Shown piece by piece: positions 8,633-17,639 of a stretch of DNA of 64,000 nucleotides. The stretch is taken from NCBI RefSeq assembly GCF_023509035.1, contig NZ_CP075583.1:3038001-3102000 (forward strand). The letters are read 5' to 3'. Position 1 is the first letter of the stretch, and every line of letters starts with the position of its first letter. Under the pieces are notes generated by a model. The model worked only from the letters and a program-made list of their open reading frames with translations, had not been told where the DNA came from and did no database searches. Origin of the DNA: Janthinobacterium lividum (GTDB taxonomy: Bacteria > Pseudomonadota > Gammaproteobacteria > Burkholderiales > Burkholderiaceae_D). The translations under genes and the position numbers were made by a program.

Positions 8633-10018
8633 ATGTTTAATTCGACCATCAATAGCAGGGCCTACACCAACAACACGCAGCAGACGACGCAGGGCAATAT
8701 CTCGGCCGATGTGTATGCGAAGGTGGAGCGCCAGATGCAGTCGCAAAACACGGGCGTCGTCAAACTCAACGCCAGCCTGGCGCGCGACCAGGCCAAATTC
8801 TCGGGCCTGGGCCAGTTGCAATCGGCGCTGGCGAAATTCCAGACCGTGGCCAAGAACATGGCCGGCAGCGGCTTGGCTACCTCGGCCACGTCCAGCAGCA
8901 AGGATGTGCTGAGCGCCACCACCACCGACAAGGCTGTCAGCGGCAGCCATGAACTCAACGTCAAGCAGTTGGCGCAGGGACAGACCCTGCTCAGCGGCGC
9001 GCAGAAATCCTCGAGCGCGGCCATCGGCACGGGCGCTCCCGCACTGGTGAAAATCGAAGTGGGTACGGCCGACGGCAAGCAATTCACGCCCGGCAGCGGC
9101 AAGATCATTTCGCTGACCATCGACAGCAGCAACAATAGTCTCGACGGCATCGCCGCCGCGCTGAAGCAGCAGGGTATCGACGCCAGCGTGGTCAAGGGCC
9201 CCGATGGCTACTCGCTGGCCTTGAACGGCAAGAGCGGCGCCGACAGCAGCATGCGCATCAGCGTGTCCGGTGACGCGGCCGTCAGCAATCTGCTCAGCTA
9301 TGCGCCCGGCGCCGGCAAGGGCATGCAGCAGACGGCCGCCGCGCAGGATGCGCTGCTGACCGTCGACGGCAAGGAAATCAAGAGCGCCACGAATACCCTG
9401 ACGACGGCCGTCGAGGGCGCCACCATCGAATTGAAGAAAAAGGGCACGACGGACCTCGTCATCGCCAAGGACAGCAGCCAGATCGCCAGCAACGTGGCCA
9501 GTTTCGTCACGGCCTACAATGAGCTCAACAGCAAGCTGCAAAGCCTGCAGCAGGGCGATTTGAAGTCCGACACGGCCCTGGGCCAGGTGCGTTCGCAGAT
9601 GGAGCAAGTGCTGCGTACGGCCAGCACGGGCGTGCCATCGTCGGTGCTGGGCAGCGCTGGCGTGACCTTGGGCAAGAGCGGCGAGCTGGTGCTCGACGAC
9701 AAAAAACTCAAGGCGGCCATCGCGGCCGATCCGGACGGCGTCAGCAAGATGTTTACTAATAACGGCAAGGGCGTGGCGGACCAGTTCGCCAGCAAGATCG
9801 GCGAGCTGACGGGCGAAACGAGCATCATCCGCAAGGAAGTGCAGACGGTCGGCAAGGACATCACCACCCTGACCAACAAGAAAGCCGTGCTGGCCAAGGC
9901 GCTGACGGCGCAGGCGCAGGCGCTGGTGAAGGCCTACTCCGCCCAGGAACAGATGGGTACGAACTCGGCCTTGCCGGGTTATACGGGCAAGAACTCCTTG
10001 TTCGACTTCATGGCCTGA
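8633..10018 (+). CDS. fliD: Flagellar filament cap protein FliD-like
   Basis: A 461-residue protein with the FliD layout: an N-terminal region with repeated Gln/Ser/Lys-rich heptads, a central Ala/Ser/Gly-rich domain with SGSHELNVKQLAQGQTL (FliD_N hallmark) and LTIDSSNNSLDGIAAAL, and FliD_C features including ATIELKKKG, FVTAYNELNSKLQSL and a C-terminal coiled coil. It would sit at the filament tip and fold flagellin, or act as an adhesin. I start at ATG 8633 (GGGA nine bases upstream); an in-frame ATG at 8603 would add ten residues. No flagellin, fliS or fliT is adjacent, so it is an orphan copy; sequence drift at the N-terminus relative to canonical FliD is notable. It converges on the AraC gene with a gap of only 15 nt. 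Confidence 0.8.
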   Translation: MFNSTINSRAYTNNTQQTTQGNISADVYAKVERQMQSQNTGVVKLNASLARDQAKFSGLGQLQSALAKFQTVAKNMAGSGLATSATSSSKDVLSATTTDKAVSGSHELNVKQLAQGQTLLSGAQKSSSAAIGTGAPALVKIEVGTADGKQFTPGSGKIISLTIDSSNNSLDGIAAALKQQGIDASVVKGPDGYSLALNGKSGADSSMRISVSGDAAVSNLLSYAPGAGKGMQQTAAAQDALLTVDGKEIKSATNTLTTAVEGATIELKKKGTTDLVIAKDSSQIASNVASFVTAYNELNSKLQSLQQGDLKSDTALGQVRSQMEQVLRTASTGVPSSVLGSAGVTLGKSGELVLDDKKLKAAIAADPDGVSKMFTNNGKGVADQFASKIGELTGETSIIRKEVQTVGKDITTLTNKKAVLAKALTAQAQALVKAYSAQEQMGTNSALPGYTGKNSLFDFMA

Positions 10019-10033
10019 AGCGCGGCACGCTTG

Positions 10034-10834
10034 CTACATTCTGTCGCCCTGGGCAAAGAAAGCCGATGGCGAGCTGCCGAAAGTCTTCTTGAACATGGCG
10101 GAAAAGGCCGACTGGCTGGCGTAGCCCAGTTCTTCGGCCACCTGTGACAGCGGCACGCCGCGCGCGATCAGGGGCGCCGCGTGCGCCAGGCGCACTTGCA
10201 GGCGCCACTGGCCAAAACTCATGCCCAATTCACGTTCGAACAGCCGCGCCAGGGTACGCTCCGAGGCGCCGACCTGCTGCGCCCAGTGTTCCAGGGTCTG
10301 ATTTGAGCCCGGTTTCTCGATCAGGCTGTCGCACAGGGTTTTCAGGCGCTTGTCGCTGGGCAAGGGGACGCGGATGGGACGCGTGGCCGAGCGTTTCAAT
10401 TCATCGAGGATCAGTTCGGCCAGCAGCGCCTCGCGCGCCGGTTCCTGTCCCGGGTCCAGTTGTTCCAGCGCCATGATCAGCTGACGCAGCAGATTCGATA
10501 CTTCCAGCACCTTGCAGTCGTGGCCCGCAAAGGGCGCGCGCGCGGCATGGATGCACAGGGGGCGCAAACGGGTTTTTTCCAGTATCGTGACGGCATGCTC
10601 CACGTTGGGCGCGATCCAGATGGCGCGCATGGGCGGCAGCACCCAGCTGCTGTTGTTGGCGGTGATGCGCAGCACGCCTTCGAGCGTCATCGTGACCTGG
10701 CCCCAGGGATGGCTGTGCGGTAACAAGAATTCATCGGGTTGCAGGTCGCGCGCGATCATGGTCACGGGGATGCTCGCGCTGGGCGCTTCCCGTGGCGGAC
10801 ACATGCGGGTATGGTGGAGGACAGGTACACCCAT
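10034..10834 (-). CDS. AraC-family transcriptional regulator
   Basis: A 266-residue regulator with an N-terminal cupin-like sensory domain (LLPHSHPWGQVTMTLEGVL) and a C-terminal double helix-turn-helix (about 165-260) with the AraC signature LSQVAEELGYASQSAFSAMFKKTFGSSP. This cupin-AraC layout matches the NimR/YeaM type. It is divergent from the MFS gene at 10935 across about 100 bp, which is the usual regulator-exporter arrangement, so it probably controls that transporter and itself. The start ATG 10834 has AAGG eight bases upstream. The inducer cannot be read from the sequence. Confidence 0.88.
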   Translation of the reverse strand: MGVPVLHHTRMCPPREAPSASIPVTMIARDLQPDEFLLPHSHPWGQVTMTLEGVLRITANNSSWVLPPMRAIWIAPNVEHAVTILEKTRLRPLCIHAARAPFAGHDCKVLEVSNLLRQLIMALEQLDPGQEPAREALLAELILDELKRSATRPIRVPLPSDKRLKTLCDSLIEKPGSNQTLEHWAQQVGASERTLARLFERELGMSFGQWRLQVRLAHAAPLIARGVPLSQVAEELGYASQSAFSAMFKKTFGSSPSAFFAQGDRM

Positions 10835-10934
10835 CAGCTTGGCCTTAATTCGATAAATTATGTCGTTCTGTCGGAAAACAGGCGATGGTATTTTGCATAC
10901 ACTTGAGCTTCACCAGTATAAGACAGGGTATGAC

Positions 10935-12170
10935 ATGATAACAACTAACTCGGCATCCGAACTTCCCACCTTGCGCAGCGATGCGCGCGTCATCGCCCTG
11001 GTGGGGCTGGCGCATGGCGTGTCGCACTTCTACCACCTGATCCTCGCGGCCCTGTTCGTCTGGCTGAAACCCGCCTTCGACCTGTCGTATGCAGAACTGG
11101 GCCTGCTGATGACGGTGTTCTTCATCATCTCGGGCGTGGGGCAGGCGCTGGCCGGCTTTGTCGTCGACCGCTTCGGCGCCCGCGCCGTGTTGTTTTCCGG
11201 CATTTTCTTGCTGGGCGTGTCGGCGCTGGCCCTGTCCACCGCGCACAGCTATGCGGCGCTGATGCTGGGCGCCATGCTGGCCGGCATGGGCAACAGCGTG
11301 TTCCATCCTGCCGACTACACGATCCTCAATCAGCGCGTTTCGGCGGCCCGCGTGGCCTACGGCTTTTCCGTGCATGGCATCAGCGGCAACATCGGCTGGG
11401 CACTGGCGCCCCTGTTCATGACCTATGTTGCCACCCAGTATGACTGGCGTGTGGCGCTGCAGTGCGCGGCTGTGCTGCCGTTTGGCGTGTTGCTGATCCT
11501 GTTCCTGAACCGCCACGCCATCCGTCCCGAACCTGTCAGGAAGGCCGCGCCGGGCCAGATCGCCAGCGGCGAAGGCACGCTGGACTTTTTGCGCCTGCCT
11601 GCCGTGTGGATGTGCTTTGCCTTCTTCTTCATTACCGCCATCGCCCTGGGCGGCATCCAGAGCTTTGCCAGCGTGGCCCTCGTGAAGCTGTACGGCATGA
11701 GCCTGGCGCTGGCCACCAGCGCCTACACGGCCTATATGCTGGCCTCGGCCGTGGGCATGTTGGCCGGCGGCGTGGTGGGCGCGCGCAGCAAGCAGCCGGA
11801 CCGCAACGTGGCGATCGCCTTTTCCGCCGCCGCGCTGCTGGCCGTGCTGCTGGCCATGGCTGTCGTGCCGGCCTGGGGCGCGGTGGTGCTGATGGGCGCT
11901 ATCGGCTTGACGTCGGGTGTGGCGGGGCCGTCGCGTGACCTGATGATACGCGCGGCCGCGCCGAAGAACGCCACCGGGCGCGTGTATGGCGTCGTGTATT
12001 CGGGCCTCGACAGCGGCCTGGCCGTGGGGCCCCTGTTCTTTGGCGCGCTGATGGATGGCGACCATCCTGCCCTGTTGTTCGTCTTCATTGGCGTGTTCCA
12101 GGCGCTGGCGATTGCCACGGCCGTGGGCGTGGGCGGCAAAACACGTGCCGCGGCGCTACAAAAGGCATAG
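10935..12170 (+). CDS. MFS transporter, putative exporter
   Basis: A 411-residue membrane protein with about 12 helices. It begins after a soluble N-tail with [20 protein letters not shown] and has the MFS motif-A region [12 protein letters not shown] after helix 2 and a [10 protein letters not shown] stretch in helix 4, which are features shared with the fosmidomycin-resistance (Fsr-like) branch. I start at ATG 10935 (purine-rich GACAGGG upstream), dropping a 25-residue extension that covers promoter sequence. It is divergent from an AraC regulator and followed 32 bp later by rraA. The substrate is unknown. Confidence 0.85.
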   Translation: MITTNSASELPTLRSDARVIALVGLAHGVSHFYHLILAALFVWLKPAFDLSYAELGLLMTVFFIISGVGQALAGFVVDRFGARAVLFSGIFLLGVSALALSTAHSYAALMLGAMLAGMGNSVFHPADYTILNQRVSAARVAYGFSVHGISGNIGWALAPLFMTYVATQYDWRVALQCAAVLPFGVLLILFLNRHAIRPEPVRKAAPGQIASGEGTLDFLRLPAVWMCFAFFFITAIALGGIQSFASVALVKLYGMSLALATSAYTAYMLASAVGMLAGGVVGARSKQPDRNVAIAFSAAALLAVLLAMAVVPAWGAVVLMGAIGLTSGVAGPSRDLMIRAAAPKNATGRVYGVVYSGLDSGLAVGPLFFGALMDGDHPALLFVFIGVFQALAIATAVGVGGKTRAAALQKA

Positions 12171-12202
12171 AATCGTTGCCATTTGCCACCCAAGGAGTCC
12201 CC

Positions 12203-12697
12203 ATGACCTTTGCCACCACCGACCTGTGCGACGACTATGCGGCCATGCTGGACGCTGGCACCCTGGCCGTGCTGCCGCCCGTGTTCCGCGCCTTTGGCCA
12301 GCGCGTGCGCTTCAGCGGCCCCGCCACCACCTTGCACGTGTTCGAGGACAATGCGCTCGTGCGCAGCACCCTGGAAACGCCGGGCCAGGGCCATGTGCTG
12401 GTGATCGATGGCGGCGGCAGCCTGCGCCGCGCGCTGGTGGGTGGCCAGTTGGGCGTGCTGGCCGAAAGCAATGGCTGGGCCGGCATCGTCGTCGATGGCT
12501 GCATCCGCGACAGCGAGGAAATCAATGTCTGCCAGATCGGCGTGCGCGCCCTGGCCACGCATCCGCGCAAGAGCAACAAGACGGGCGCCGGCCAGCGCGA
12601 CGTGCGCGTGCAGATCAGCGGCGTGGCCGTGCATCCGGGCGACTGGATCTACGCCGATGCGGATGGCATCCTGGTGGCGCGCCACGCACTCGATTGA
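12203..12697 (+). CDS. rraA: RraA family protein (RNase E activity regulator / HMG-type aldolase)
   Basis: A 164-residue RraA-fold protein. It has the family elements [32 protein letters not shown] and [14 protein letters not shown]. The G-G-x(20)-R-D/D combination that binds metal and pyruvate in the 4-hydroxy-4-methyl-2-oxoglutarate aldolase branch is present (RD at the end of the last motif), so it may be either an RNase E inhibitor or an aldolase; the length fits the RNase E regulator. ATG 12203 has a very good AAGGAG site seven bases upstream. Its position 32 bp behind the MFS gene suggests co-transcription. Confidence 0.88.
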   Translation: MTFATTDLCDDYAAMLDAGTLAVLPPVFRAFGQRVRFSGPATTLHVFEDNALVRSTLETPGQGHVLVIDGGGSLRRALVGGQLGVLAESNGWAGIVVDGCIRDSEEINVCQIGVRALATHPRKSNKTGAGQRDVRVQISGVAVHPGDWIYADADGILVARHALD

Positions 12698-12863
12698 CAG
12701 CGCAAGCGCTGCGCCGCGCTTGCATCACCACGCAGCGCGCTTGAAAGCGTTGCAAATTTTCTACATTAAATATATTTTTGCAAATTTCTATGATTTTCAT
12801 CATGGCTGAGATATGATTTCACTCAAGGTAACTTTAATGCCAATAAGGCAAGGAAATCAGACT

Positions 12864-13505
12864 ATGAAAATCGCCACCATCGCAGCAGTTGTCGCCCTGT
12901 TTGCTACAGGCACCGCCAGCGCCAGCCCCGTCAACCTGATCACGAATGGCAATTTTGAATCGGTCGCTTCCGGCTACACCTTCGACAGCGGTTTTCAGGT
13001 CGTCAACAGCGGTTCGTCGGCCATCACGGGTTGGACCGTGGGCGCCAGTTCCGTTGACCTGATCCGCAATGGCTACAATGCCATCGACGGCTACAGCATT
13101 GATTTGCTGGGTACGCCAGGTCCGGGTTTCCTGTCGCAAAATTTCAGTGTCGTTGCCGGCCAGACATATAACCTGAGCTTTGACATGGCGCGCAATTCCG
13201 GCGGCCCGGCTGGCCAGGGCGTAGCTGTCAATTTCGGCGGCGTGGCAGGCGATTTCTACTCGACGGCGGCCGCTTCGAACACCTTGTACAGCAATACCCT
13301 GAGCTTCACGGCCGCTTCCACCGGCCTGGCGACCCTGTCGTTTGCCAGCGCCGCCAAGGCCGGCACGCCGTTCGACAATTACTCGGGCGCCGTGATCGAC
13401 AATGTTTCCGTGATGGCCGCCGTACCGGAACCGGAAACCTATGCCATGCTGCTGGCCGGCTTGGGCCTGATGGGCTTCCTGCGCCGCCGCAAGGCCGCCA
13501 AGTAA
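12864..13505 (+). CDS. PEP-CTERM exported protein, DUF642/choice-of-anchor C-like
   Basis: A 213-residue secreted protein: signal peptide MKIATIAAVVALFATGTASA, then a beta-rich domain opening with LITNGNFES and containing SIDLLGTPGPGFLSQNFSV and YNLSFDMARN, which is the DUF642/choice-of-anchor C pattern, and a C-terminal sorting signal VPEPETYAMLLAGLGLMGFLRRRK. Such proteins are handled by an exosortase (not in this window) and anchored or released at the surface, often with exopolysaccharide. ATG 12864 has AAGGAAA nearby. An A+T-rich promoter region precedes it and a strong terminator follows. Confidence 0.88.
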   Translation: MKIATIAAVVALFATGTASASPVNLITNGNFESVASGYTFDSGFQVVNSGSSAITGWTVGASSVDLIRNGYNAIDGYSIDLLGTPGPGFLSQNFSVVAGQTYNLSFDMARNSGGPAGQGVAVNFGGVAGDFYSTAAASNTLYSNTLSFTAASTGLATLSFASAAKAGTPFDNYSGAVIDNVSVMAAVPEPETYAMLLAGLGLMGFLRRRKAAK

Positions 13506-13525
13506 TCCCGGCTCCGCCCCACGTC

Positions 13526-13559
13526 AAAACCGCCTGCTGCATCGCACAGGCGGTTTTTT
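13526..13559 (+). terminator. Rho-independent terminator
   Basis: The stem AACCGCCTG pairs with CAGGCGGTT around a short loop and is followed by a run of T, 20 bp after the PEP-CTERM stop. The A-run on the other side makes it usable in both directions, also ending the convergent merR transcript. Confidence 0.85.
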
Positions 13560-13616
13560 GTTTTTCAGGGGACTGGCGCGTAGCCCGCGTCCAGCAACCG
13601 CAGACACGGCAGTAAT

Positions 13617-14000
13617 TCAGCGAGCGGCATCGGCATCTCCCCGCAACGGACACGCGGCCGCCTGCGGCTCCAGCCGCCGCGCCAGTTCGCCGCGCAACTG
13701 CATCAATCCCGCGATGCGCGCATCGATATCGCACAGCTTGCGCGTCAGCGCCGCGCGCAGCAGTTCTGCCGTGCCTGGTGCATCGGCGCTGGCCAGCAGC
13801 GGCATGTCGGCCTCGATTTCGGCCAGGGTAAAGCCCAGCTGCTGCGCCGTGCGCAAGTAGCGCAGCCAGTCGGCCGCCTCGGGCGGGTAGTCGCGGTAGC
13901 CATTTGCGCCGCGCCGCGCGCGCAACAAGCCCCGCTTTTCATAAAAGCGCAGGGTATCGCGGCTCAAGCCCGTCGCCTGCGCCATCTCGCCGATCCGCAT
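13617..14000 (-). CDS. MerR-family transcriptional regulator
   Basis: A 127-residue regulator with the N-terminal winged helix MRIGEMAQATGLSRDTLRFYEKRGLL, the RGANGYRDYP wing and a dimerisation coiled coil (about 75-115). The C-terminus has only one cysteine (AACPL), so it lacks the paired cysteines of the metal sensors and is more likely a small-molecule or redox-type member. Start choice is between ATG 14000 and ATG 14015; I use 14000, the conventional MRIGEMA start. It is divergent from the membrane gene at 14082, and a MerR-type operator lies in between. Confidence 0.88.
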   Translation of the reverse strand: MRIGEMAQATGLSRDTLRFYEKRGLLRARRGANGYRDYPPEAADWLRYLRTAQQLGFTLAEIEADMPLLASADAPGTAELLRAALTRKLCDIDARIAGLMQLRGELARRLEPQAAACPLRGDADAAR

Positions 14001-14022
14001 GGGATTTTCTTTCATAAAATGC

Positions 14023-14054
14023 TTGACCATGGAGTGTACTCCAGCCTTGAAGAT
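14023..14054 (+). promoter_or_regulatory. MerR-type promoter/operator
   Basis: TTGACC (14023-14028) serves as -35 and abuts the dyad TGGAGT-GT-ACTCCA (14030-14043), with a weak -10 at about 14048-14054. The stretched spacer of 19-20 bp occupied by a dyad is the hallmark of MerR-activated promoters. It points towards the gene at 14082, while the regulator is transcribed the other way. Confidence 0.75.
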
Positions 14055-14081
14055 GGACGCTTTCCACTGACAGGAGTTCCC

Positions 14082-14519
14082 ATGTTGTCCGTTTCCACCT
14101 TCCGCCGCCTGGTGCGCGCCAGCGCCATTTATGATGTGCTCATGACGGCCGCGTTTGCCACGCCGTGGACCTTCCTGCTCTTGCGCGAGCACTTGAGCAC
14201 CCTCAACGTGGGCCTGGGCGGTGTGCCGCTGCCTGTCTTCGAGCCGTTTCATTTGCTGATCAGCAGCTTGCTGGGTAGCGTGGTGATGGTCTGGTCGGTA
14301 CTGCGTATGCTAGACCCGCAGCCGCGCTTCGGCCGTTATGACGCGGCGGCCCGTTACCTGTTTTCCACCTGGATGGCGTGGGCGCTGCTGGTGACGGGCC
14401 AGCCCGTGCTGTGGCTGTTCATCGTGCCGGAACTGGCCTGGGGCCTGGCGCAAAGCCTGCCATTGCGCCGCTCCGAGGGTAAGCGGGAAGGGCACGCGCA
14501 CGAATCGCTGTTGAGATGA
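14082..14519 (+). CDS. Small membrane protein, putative MerR target
   Basis: A 145-residue protein with four hydrophobic segments (about residues 15-35, 55-75, 90-110 and 112-130) and a charged C-terminal tail. I do not recognise a named family. ATG 14082 has CAGGAG seven bases upstream. It begins just behind a MerR-type promoter and is divergent from the regulator, so it is the probable regulated gene. A DUF4153 gene follows 61 bp downstream in the same direction. Function unknown; a role in response to a small hydrophobic compound is only inference from the regulator type. Confidence 0.75.
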   Translation: MLSVSTFRRLVRASAIYDVLMTAAFATPWTFLLLREHLSTLNVGLGGVPLPVFEPFHLLISSLLGSVVMVWSVLRMLDPQPRFGRYDAAARYLFSTWMAWALLVTGQPVLWLFIVPELAWGLAQSLPLRRSEGKREGHAHESLLR

Positions 14520-14580
14520 CTATAACGAAATGCAATAATGGCCGTGCTTTACAGCAATAAACGACTCTAAGGGAATGACT

Positions 14581-16425
14581 ATGCAGCAGGATGCCGCAGG
14601 AAAAAATATGGCGTTGCTCGATCCGGTGGTGGCGCCGCGCATCGCGGTGACGCGCCTGGTGACGGGCCTGCTGCAAGGCTTGCTGCTGTACTGGCTGTAC
14701 AGCACGGCGCAAGACAAGGTGTGGCCCGCCACGGAAGCCTACCTGTTGGGTCCGTTGATGCTGGTCAGCCTGCTGTTGCCCATTTTGCTGGTATCCAGCC
14801 TGGGCCATATGTCGGCGAAGCGCATCGTCCTGTGGATGGCGGGCGCGGCCGTCGTGATGGCCGTGCTGGCCTGGCATGACGTGGCGCGCGGCGCCGAGCA
14901 CGTCATCTGGGGTAACTATAAGCCGGGCGCGCCGCTGCGCGTGATCTCGGCCCAGTTGTTCGGTTTTTGCGTCGTGGGCTTTTATATCGCCCACGCGCTG
15001 GTGCTGGCCAGCGCCCAGGATGGCCAGCGCATCGCCCGCTATCCGACCTACTTTGAAATCGCCTGGAAGCTGGGTATCCAGCTGCTGTTCTCCCTGCTGT
15101 TCGTGCTGGGCCTGTGGCTGGTGCTGTGGCTGGGCGGGCAACTGTTCCTGCTGATCAAGCTCAGTTTCCTGAAAAAGCTGCTGGGCCAGGCCTGGTTCGT
15201 GATTCCCGTTATCTGCTTCGCCTTTTCGTTCGCCATCCACATCACCGACGTGCGCCCATCCATCGTGCGCGGCATCCGCACCTTGCTGCTGGTGCTGCTG
15301 TCGTGGCTGATGCCGATCGCTGCCGTGCTCGTCTCCGGTTTCCTGCTGACTTTGCCCTTCATCGGCTTCGAGCGCCTGTGGGCCACGCGCCATGCGGCGT
15401 CCGTGCTGCTGGGCATGGCCGGCGTGCTGGTGGTGCTGATCAATGCCGCCTTCCAGAATGGCGAAGTAGGCCATGGCGTGGCGCGCGGCATCCGCCTGGG
15501 CACGCGCCTGGCCTGTTTGCTGCTGCCGTGGGTGGTGGGCATCGCCATCTATGCGCTGACCTTGCGCGTCATGTCGCATGGCTGGACCTCCGACCGCCTG
15601 ATCGCCGCCGCCTGCCTGCTGGTCGCCACCTGCTACGCCGCCGGCTATGCCTGGGCGGCCAGCAAGTATGGCGACTGGCTGCACCTGATCGCCAACGTCA
15701 ACGTGGCTACCGCTTTTGTCACCCTGCTGGTGCTGTTTGCCCTGTTCTCGCCGCTGGCGGACCCGGCGCGCATTTCCGTGGCCAGCCAGATGGCACGCCT
15801 GGACAGCGGCAAGGTTGGCGTGGACAAGTTCGATTTCGAATACCTGCGCTTCCAGGGCGCCCGTTATGGCCAGGCGGCCCTGCAGGTATTGAGCAAGCGC
15901 ACGACGGGCGCCGACGCGGCCATCGTGCGGGCCCGTGCCGAGGCCATGCTCAAGCGCCAGAACCGCCTCGACGAGACGGGCGCGCTGAGCGACGTGTCGA
16001 TCAACCTGACCCTGCGCCCGGCCACGGCGAAGCTGCCGGAGAGTTTCCTGCGCCAGGACTGGACGCAGGTGAGTCCGGCCTGGCGCCTGCCCGCCTGCTT
16101 GAAGCGGGCAGGGCCGCAGTGCGATGCGTATCTGCTTGATTTCGATGGTGATGGCAAGCAGGACGTGCTGCTGATCAGCAATGACCCGCGCGCCTCGTCG
16201 GTGTTGCTGGCGGAAAAGGAAGATGGCAGCTGGTCTGCGCGCGGGCAAATCCCCACGGATGCCCTGCGCTGCAAGCCCCTGCGCGAGAAATTGCAGGCGG
16301 GCGAATTCCAGCTGGTGCCGCCGAAAGTGCGCGAACTGGAAGTGGACGGCCAGCGCGTGCCGATGACCTTATATACGCCGGAAGATGAGGTCAGCTGCCC
16401 GGATGAAACGGCGCCGGCTCCGTAA
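14581..16425 (+). CDS. DUF4153 family polytopic membrane protein
   Basis: A 614-residue protein. Residues about 20-400 form roughly 10-12 membrane segments, including the paired LLFSLLFVLGLWLVLWLGG helix and the LLVLLSWLMPIAAVLVSGFLL helix, matching DUF4153. Residues about 410-614 are soluble and contain DFDGDGKQDVLLI, an EF-hand/FG-GAP-like calcium-loop pattern, and a C-terminal beta-rich tail. I start at ATG 14581, which has AAGGGA six bases upstream; the ATG at 14575 overlaps that site. No function is established for the family. Confidence 0.8.
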   Translation: MQQDAAGKNMALLDPVVAPRIAVTRLVTGLLQGLLLYWLYSTAQDKVWPATEAYLLGPLMLVSLLLPILLVSSLGHMSAKRIVLWMAGAAVVMAVLAWHDVARGAEHVIWGNYKPGAPLRVISAQLFGFCVVGFYIAHALVLASAQDGQRIARYPTYFEIAWKLGIQLLFSLLFVLGLWLVLWLGGQLFLLIKLSFLKKLLGQAWFVIPVICFAFSFAIHITDVRPSIVRGIRTLLLVLLSWLMPIAAVLVSGFLLTLPFIGFERLWATRHAASVLLGMAGVLVVLINAAFQNGEVGHGVARGIRLGTRLACLLLPWVVGIAIYALTLRVMSHGWTSDRLIAAACLLVATCYAAGYAWAASKYGDWLHLIANVNVATAFVTLLVLFALFSPLADPARISVASQMARLDSGKVGVDKFDFEYLRFQGARYGQAALQVLSKRTTGADAAIVRARAEAMLKRQNRLDETGALSDVSINLTLRPATAKLPESFLRQDWTQVSPAWRLPACLKRAGPQCDAYLLDFDGDGKQDVLLISNDPRASSVLLAEKEDGSWSARGQIPTDALRCKPLREKLQAGEFQLVPPKVRELEVDGQRVPMTLYTPEDEVSCPDETAPAP

Positions 16426-16505
16426 ATGGCGGAGAGAGAAAATAGCAGAGAGAAGAAACCTCGTGCTAACCATGAGGGTAACAGTTTCGTGCGCTGAGCC
16501 ATTCC

Positions 16506-16534
16506 GACCGTCCGCAACCGGCCATATGCAGACA
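16506..16534. repeat. Dispersed short repeat, copy 1
   Basis: Core GCAACCGGCCATATGCAGAC. It matches copies at 17612-17639 and 20165-20193 in the pattern GC-A-CGGCCAnnAGC(G/A)GAC. All copies lie between genes at or near the edges of the accessory block. Confidence 0.55.
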
Positions 16535-16553
16535 AAAAACCACGGGAAAGCCC

Positions 16554-16685
16554 ATGAAGATCAAACCCTTTCCTATGAAATCCTTGTCGGCCGAGGTGGT
16601 AACGTACTACAGGGATCAAGGCCATATCACCGGCCCGTTTAGGATCATCGCTTGGACCGGCCCCGGGCAGTACACGGTCACGTAG
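16554..16685 (+). CDS. Possible 43-residue protein or gene remnant
   Basis: ATG 16554 is preceded by GGGAAAG at a good spacing and opens a 43-codon frame beginning MKIKPFPMKSLSAEVV and ending GPGQYTVT. I recognise no family. It lies immediately after a dispersed repeat and 44 bp before the HEAT-like gene. Codon use is mixed, so it could be a real small protein, a leftover of a decayed gene, or chance. Confidence 0.3.
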   Translation: MKIKPFPMKSLSAEVVTYYRDQGHITGPFRIIAWTGPGQYTVT

Positions 16686-16728
16686 CGTCAGGCTTGACTG
16701 CCTGTCGTCCATCGTTTAAGTTGATGCA

Positions 16729-17520
16729 ATGGAAAAACAGACTGAAACGACGCCACTCGATCTGCGTTCTGCCGCATGGGCAAGCCTGACGGATGGTTAC
16801 GGCGGCGCTGAAAAAATTCCCGCGCTGCTGCAAGACCTGCGGCGGGGAGACGCCGACGCCCTGGACGATTTGTATGGCCATATTTGTCACCAGGGCTCGA
16901 TTTATCCGGCTTCGGTCGCCGCATTCCCGCACCTGGTTTCCCTGGCGGCGACGGTGACATCGCCGGACCTGCGCGCCGGCGTGCTATCGCTGGCGGCGTC
17001 GATTCATGAAAGCGCCGGCCTCGACGAGGAATTGAAGGCATCCCCTTATGTCGCGGCCTTTCATGCCGCAGTCCCGGCCGCGCTCGTCATGGCAACCGCC
17101 GACCTGCGGCAGGTCGAGGACACGGTGAGCGGCATCTACCTGCTTAAGGCCGCCGCATCATTCGCCGGATTTGCCGGCGTGGCGCGAGTGCTGGGCGGCT
17201 TTGCCAACGAGGAGTTCTGCCTGGCATGTCCTGCCTGCGGCGTAGAGCTCTATGTTTGGCCGGTAGCGCAAGGGTTGTCGGTCGCCGCCGAGGATCCCGT
17301 CTTTACGCCAACTGCGAAAACGCTGCTGGTGATTGCCGGCCCTGCCGACAATTCACCCCACCATGCCGCCTTTGCCTGGTTGCAAGCGCGAGCTGACGCT
17401 TTGCCCTTGCTGAATGACATCGCGTTTCGCTTACCTTTCCTGTTTGGCAGCGCATGTTGCACCGGATGCGGTCACGTTTTTTCATTGATGGATGCGCTGC
17501 TCAGCGATGCAGTGGATTAA
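16729..17520 (+). CDS. HEAT-like protein with C-terminal CxxC motifs, function unknown
   Basis: A 263-residue soluble protein. The N-terminal half is helical, with LYGHICHQGSIYPASVAAFPHLV (motif core ICHQGSIYPASVAAFP) near residues 48-68, a motif I recall from alpha-helical (HEAT-like) hypothetical proteins often found in variable genome regions. The second half has CLACPACG (about 165-172) and CCTGCG near residues 245-250, together a plausible four-cysteine zinc site. No signal peptide or membrane segment is seen. ATG 16729 has only a weak ribosome site. It stands alone at the left edge of the accessory block. A role as an immunity-like or scaffold protein is speculation from the family habit. 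Confidence 0.65.
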   Translation: MEKQTETTPLDLRSAAWASLTDGYGGAEKIPALLQDLRRGDADALDDLYGHICHQGSIYPASVAAFPHLVSLAATVTSPDLRAGVLSLAASIHESAGLDEELKASPYVAAFHAAVPAALVMATADLRQVEDTVSGIYLLKAAASFAGFAGVARVLGGFANEEFCLACPACGVELYVWPVAQGLSVAAEDPVFTPTAKTLLVIAGPADNSPHHAAFAWLQARADALPLLNDIAFRLPFLFGSACCTGCGHVFSLMDALLSDAVD

Positions 17521-17611
17521 TCCGGCAGCCTCACTGGAGCGCGCCTATTAAAGTCAGACACAAAACAATAATGTTTGACACAGGAGGCCGAGGTAGACAT
17601 GTTCTCGGGGA

Positions 17612-17639
17612 GTTCCGCTATCGGCCAAGAGCAGACGTT
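17612..17639. repeat. Dispersed short repeat, copy 2
   Basis: Core GCTATCGGCCAAGAGCAGAC, in the 254-bp gap between the HEAT-like gene and the DUF2147 gene. The rest of that gap contains no supported gene. Confidence 0.5.

Larger units (their letters stand above)
16426..16728. other. Intergenic stretch between the DUF4153 gene and the HEAT-like gene
   Basis: It holds one copy of the short dispersed repeat (16506-16534) and a possible 43-codon ORF (16554-16685). Otherwise no promoter or terminator hairpin is obvious. Confidence 0.5.
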
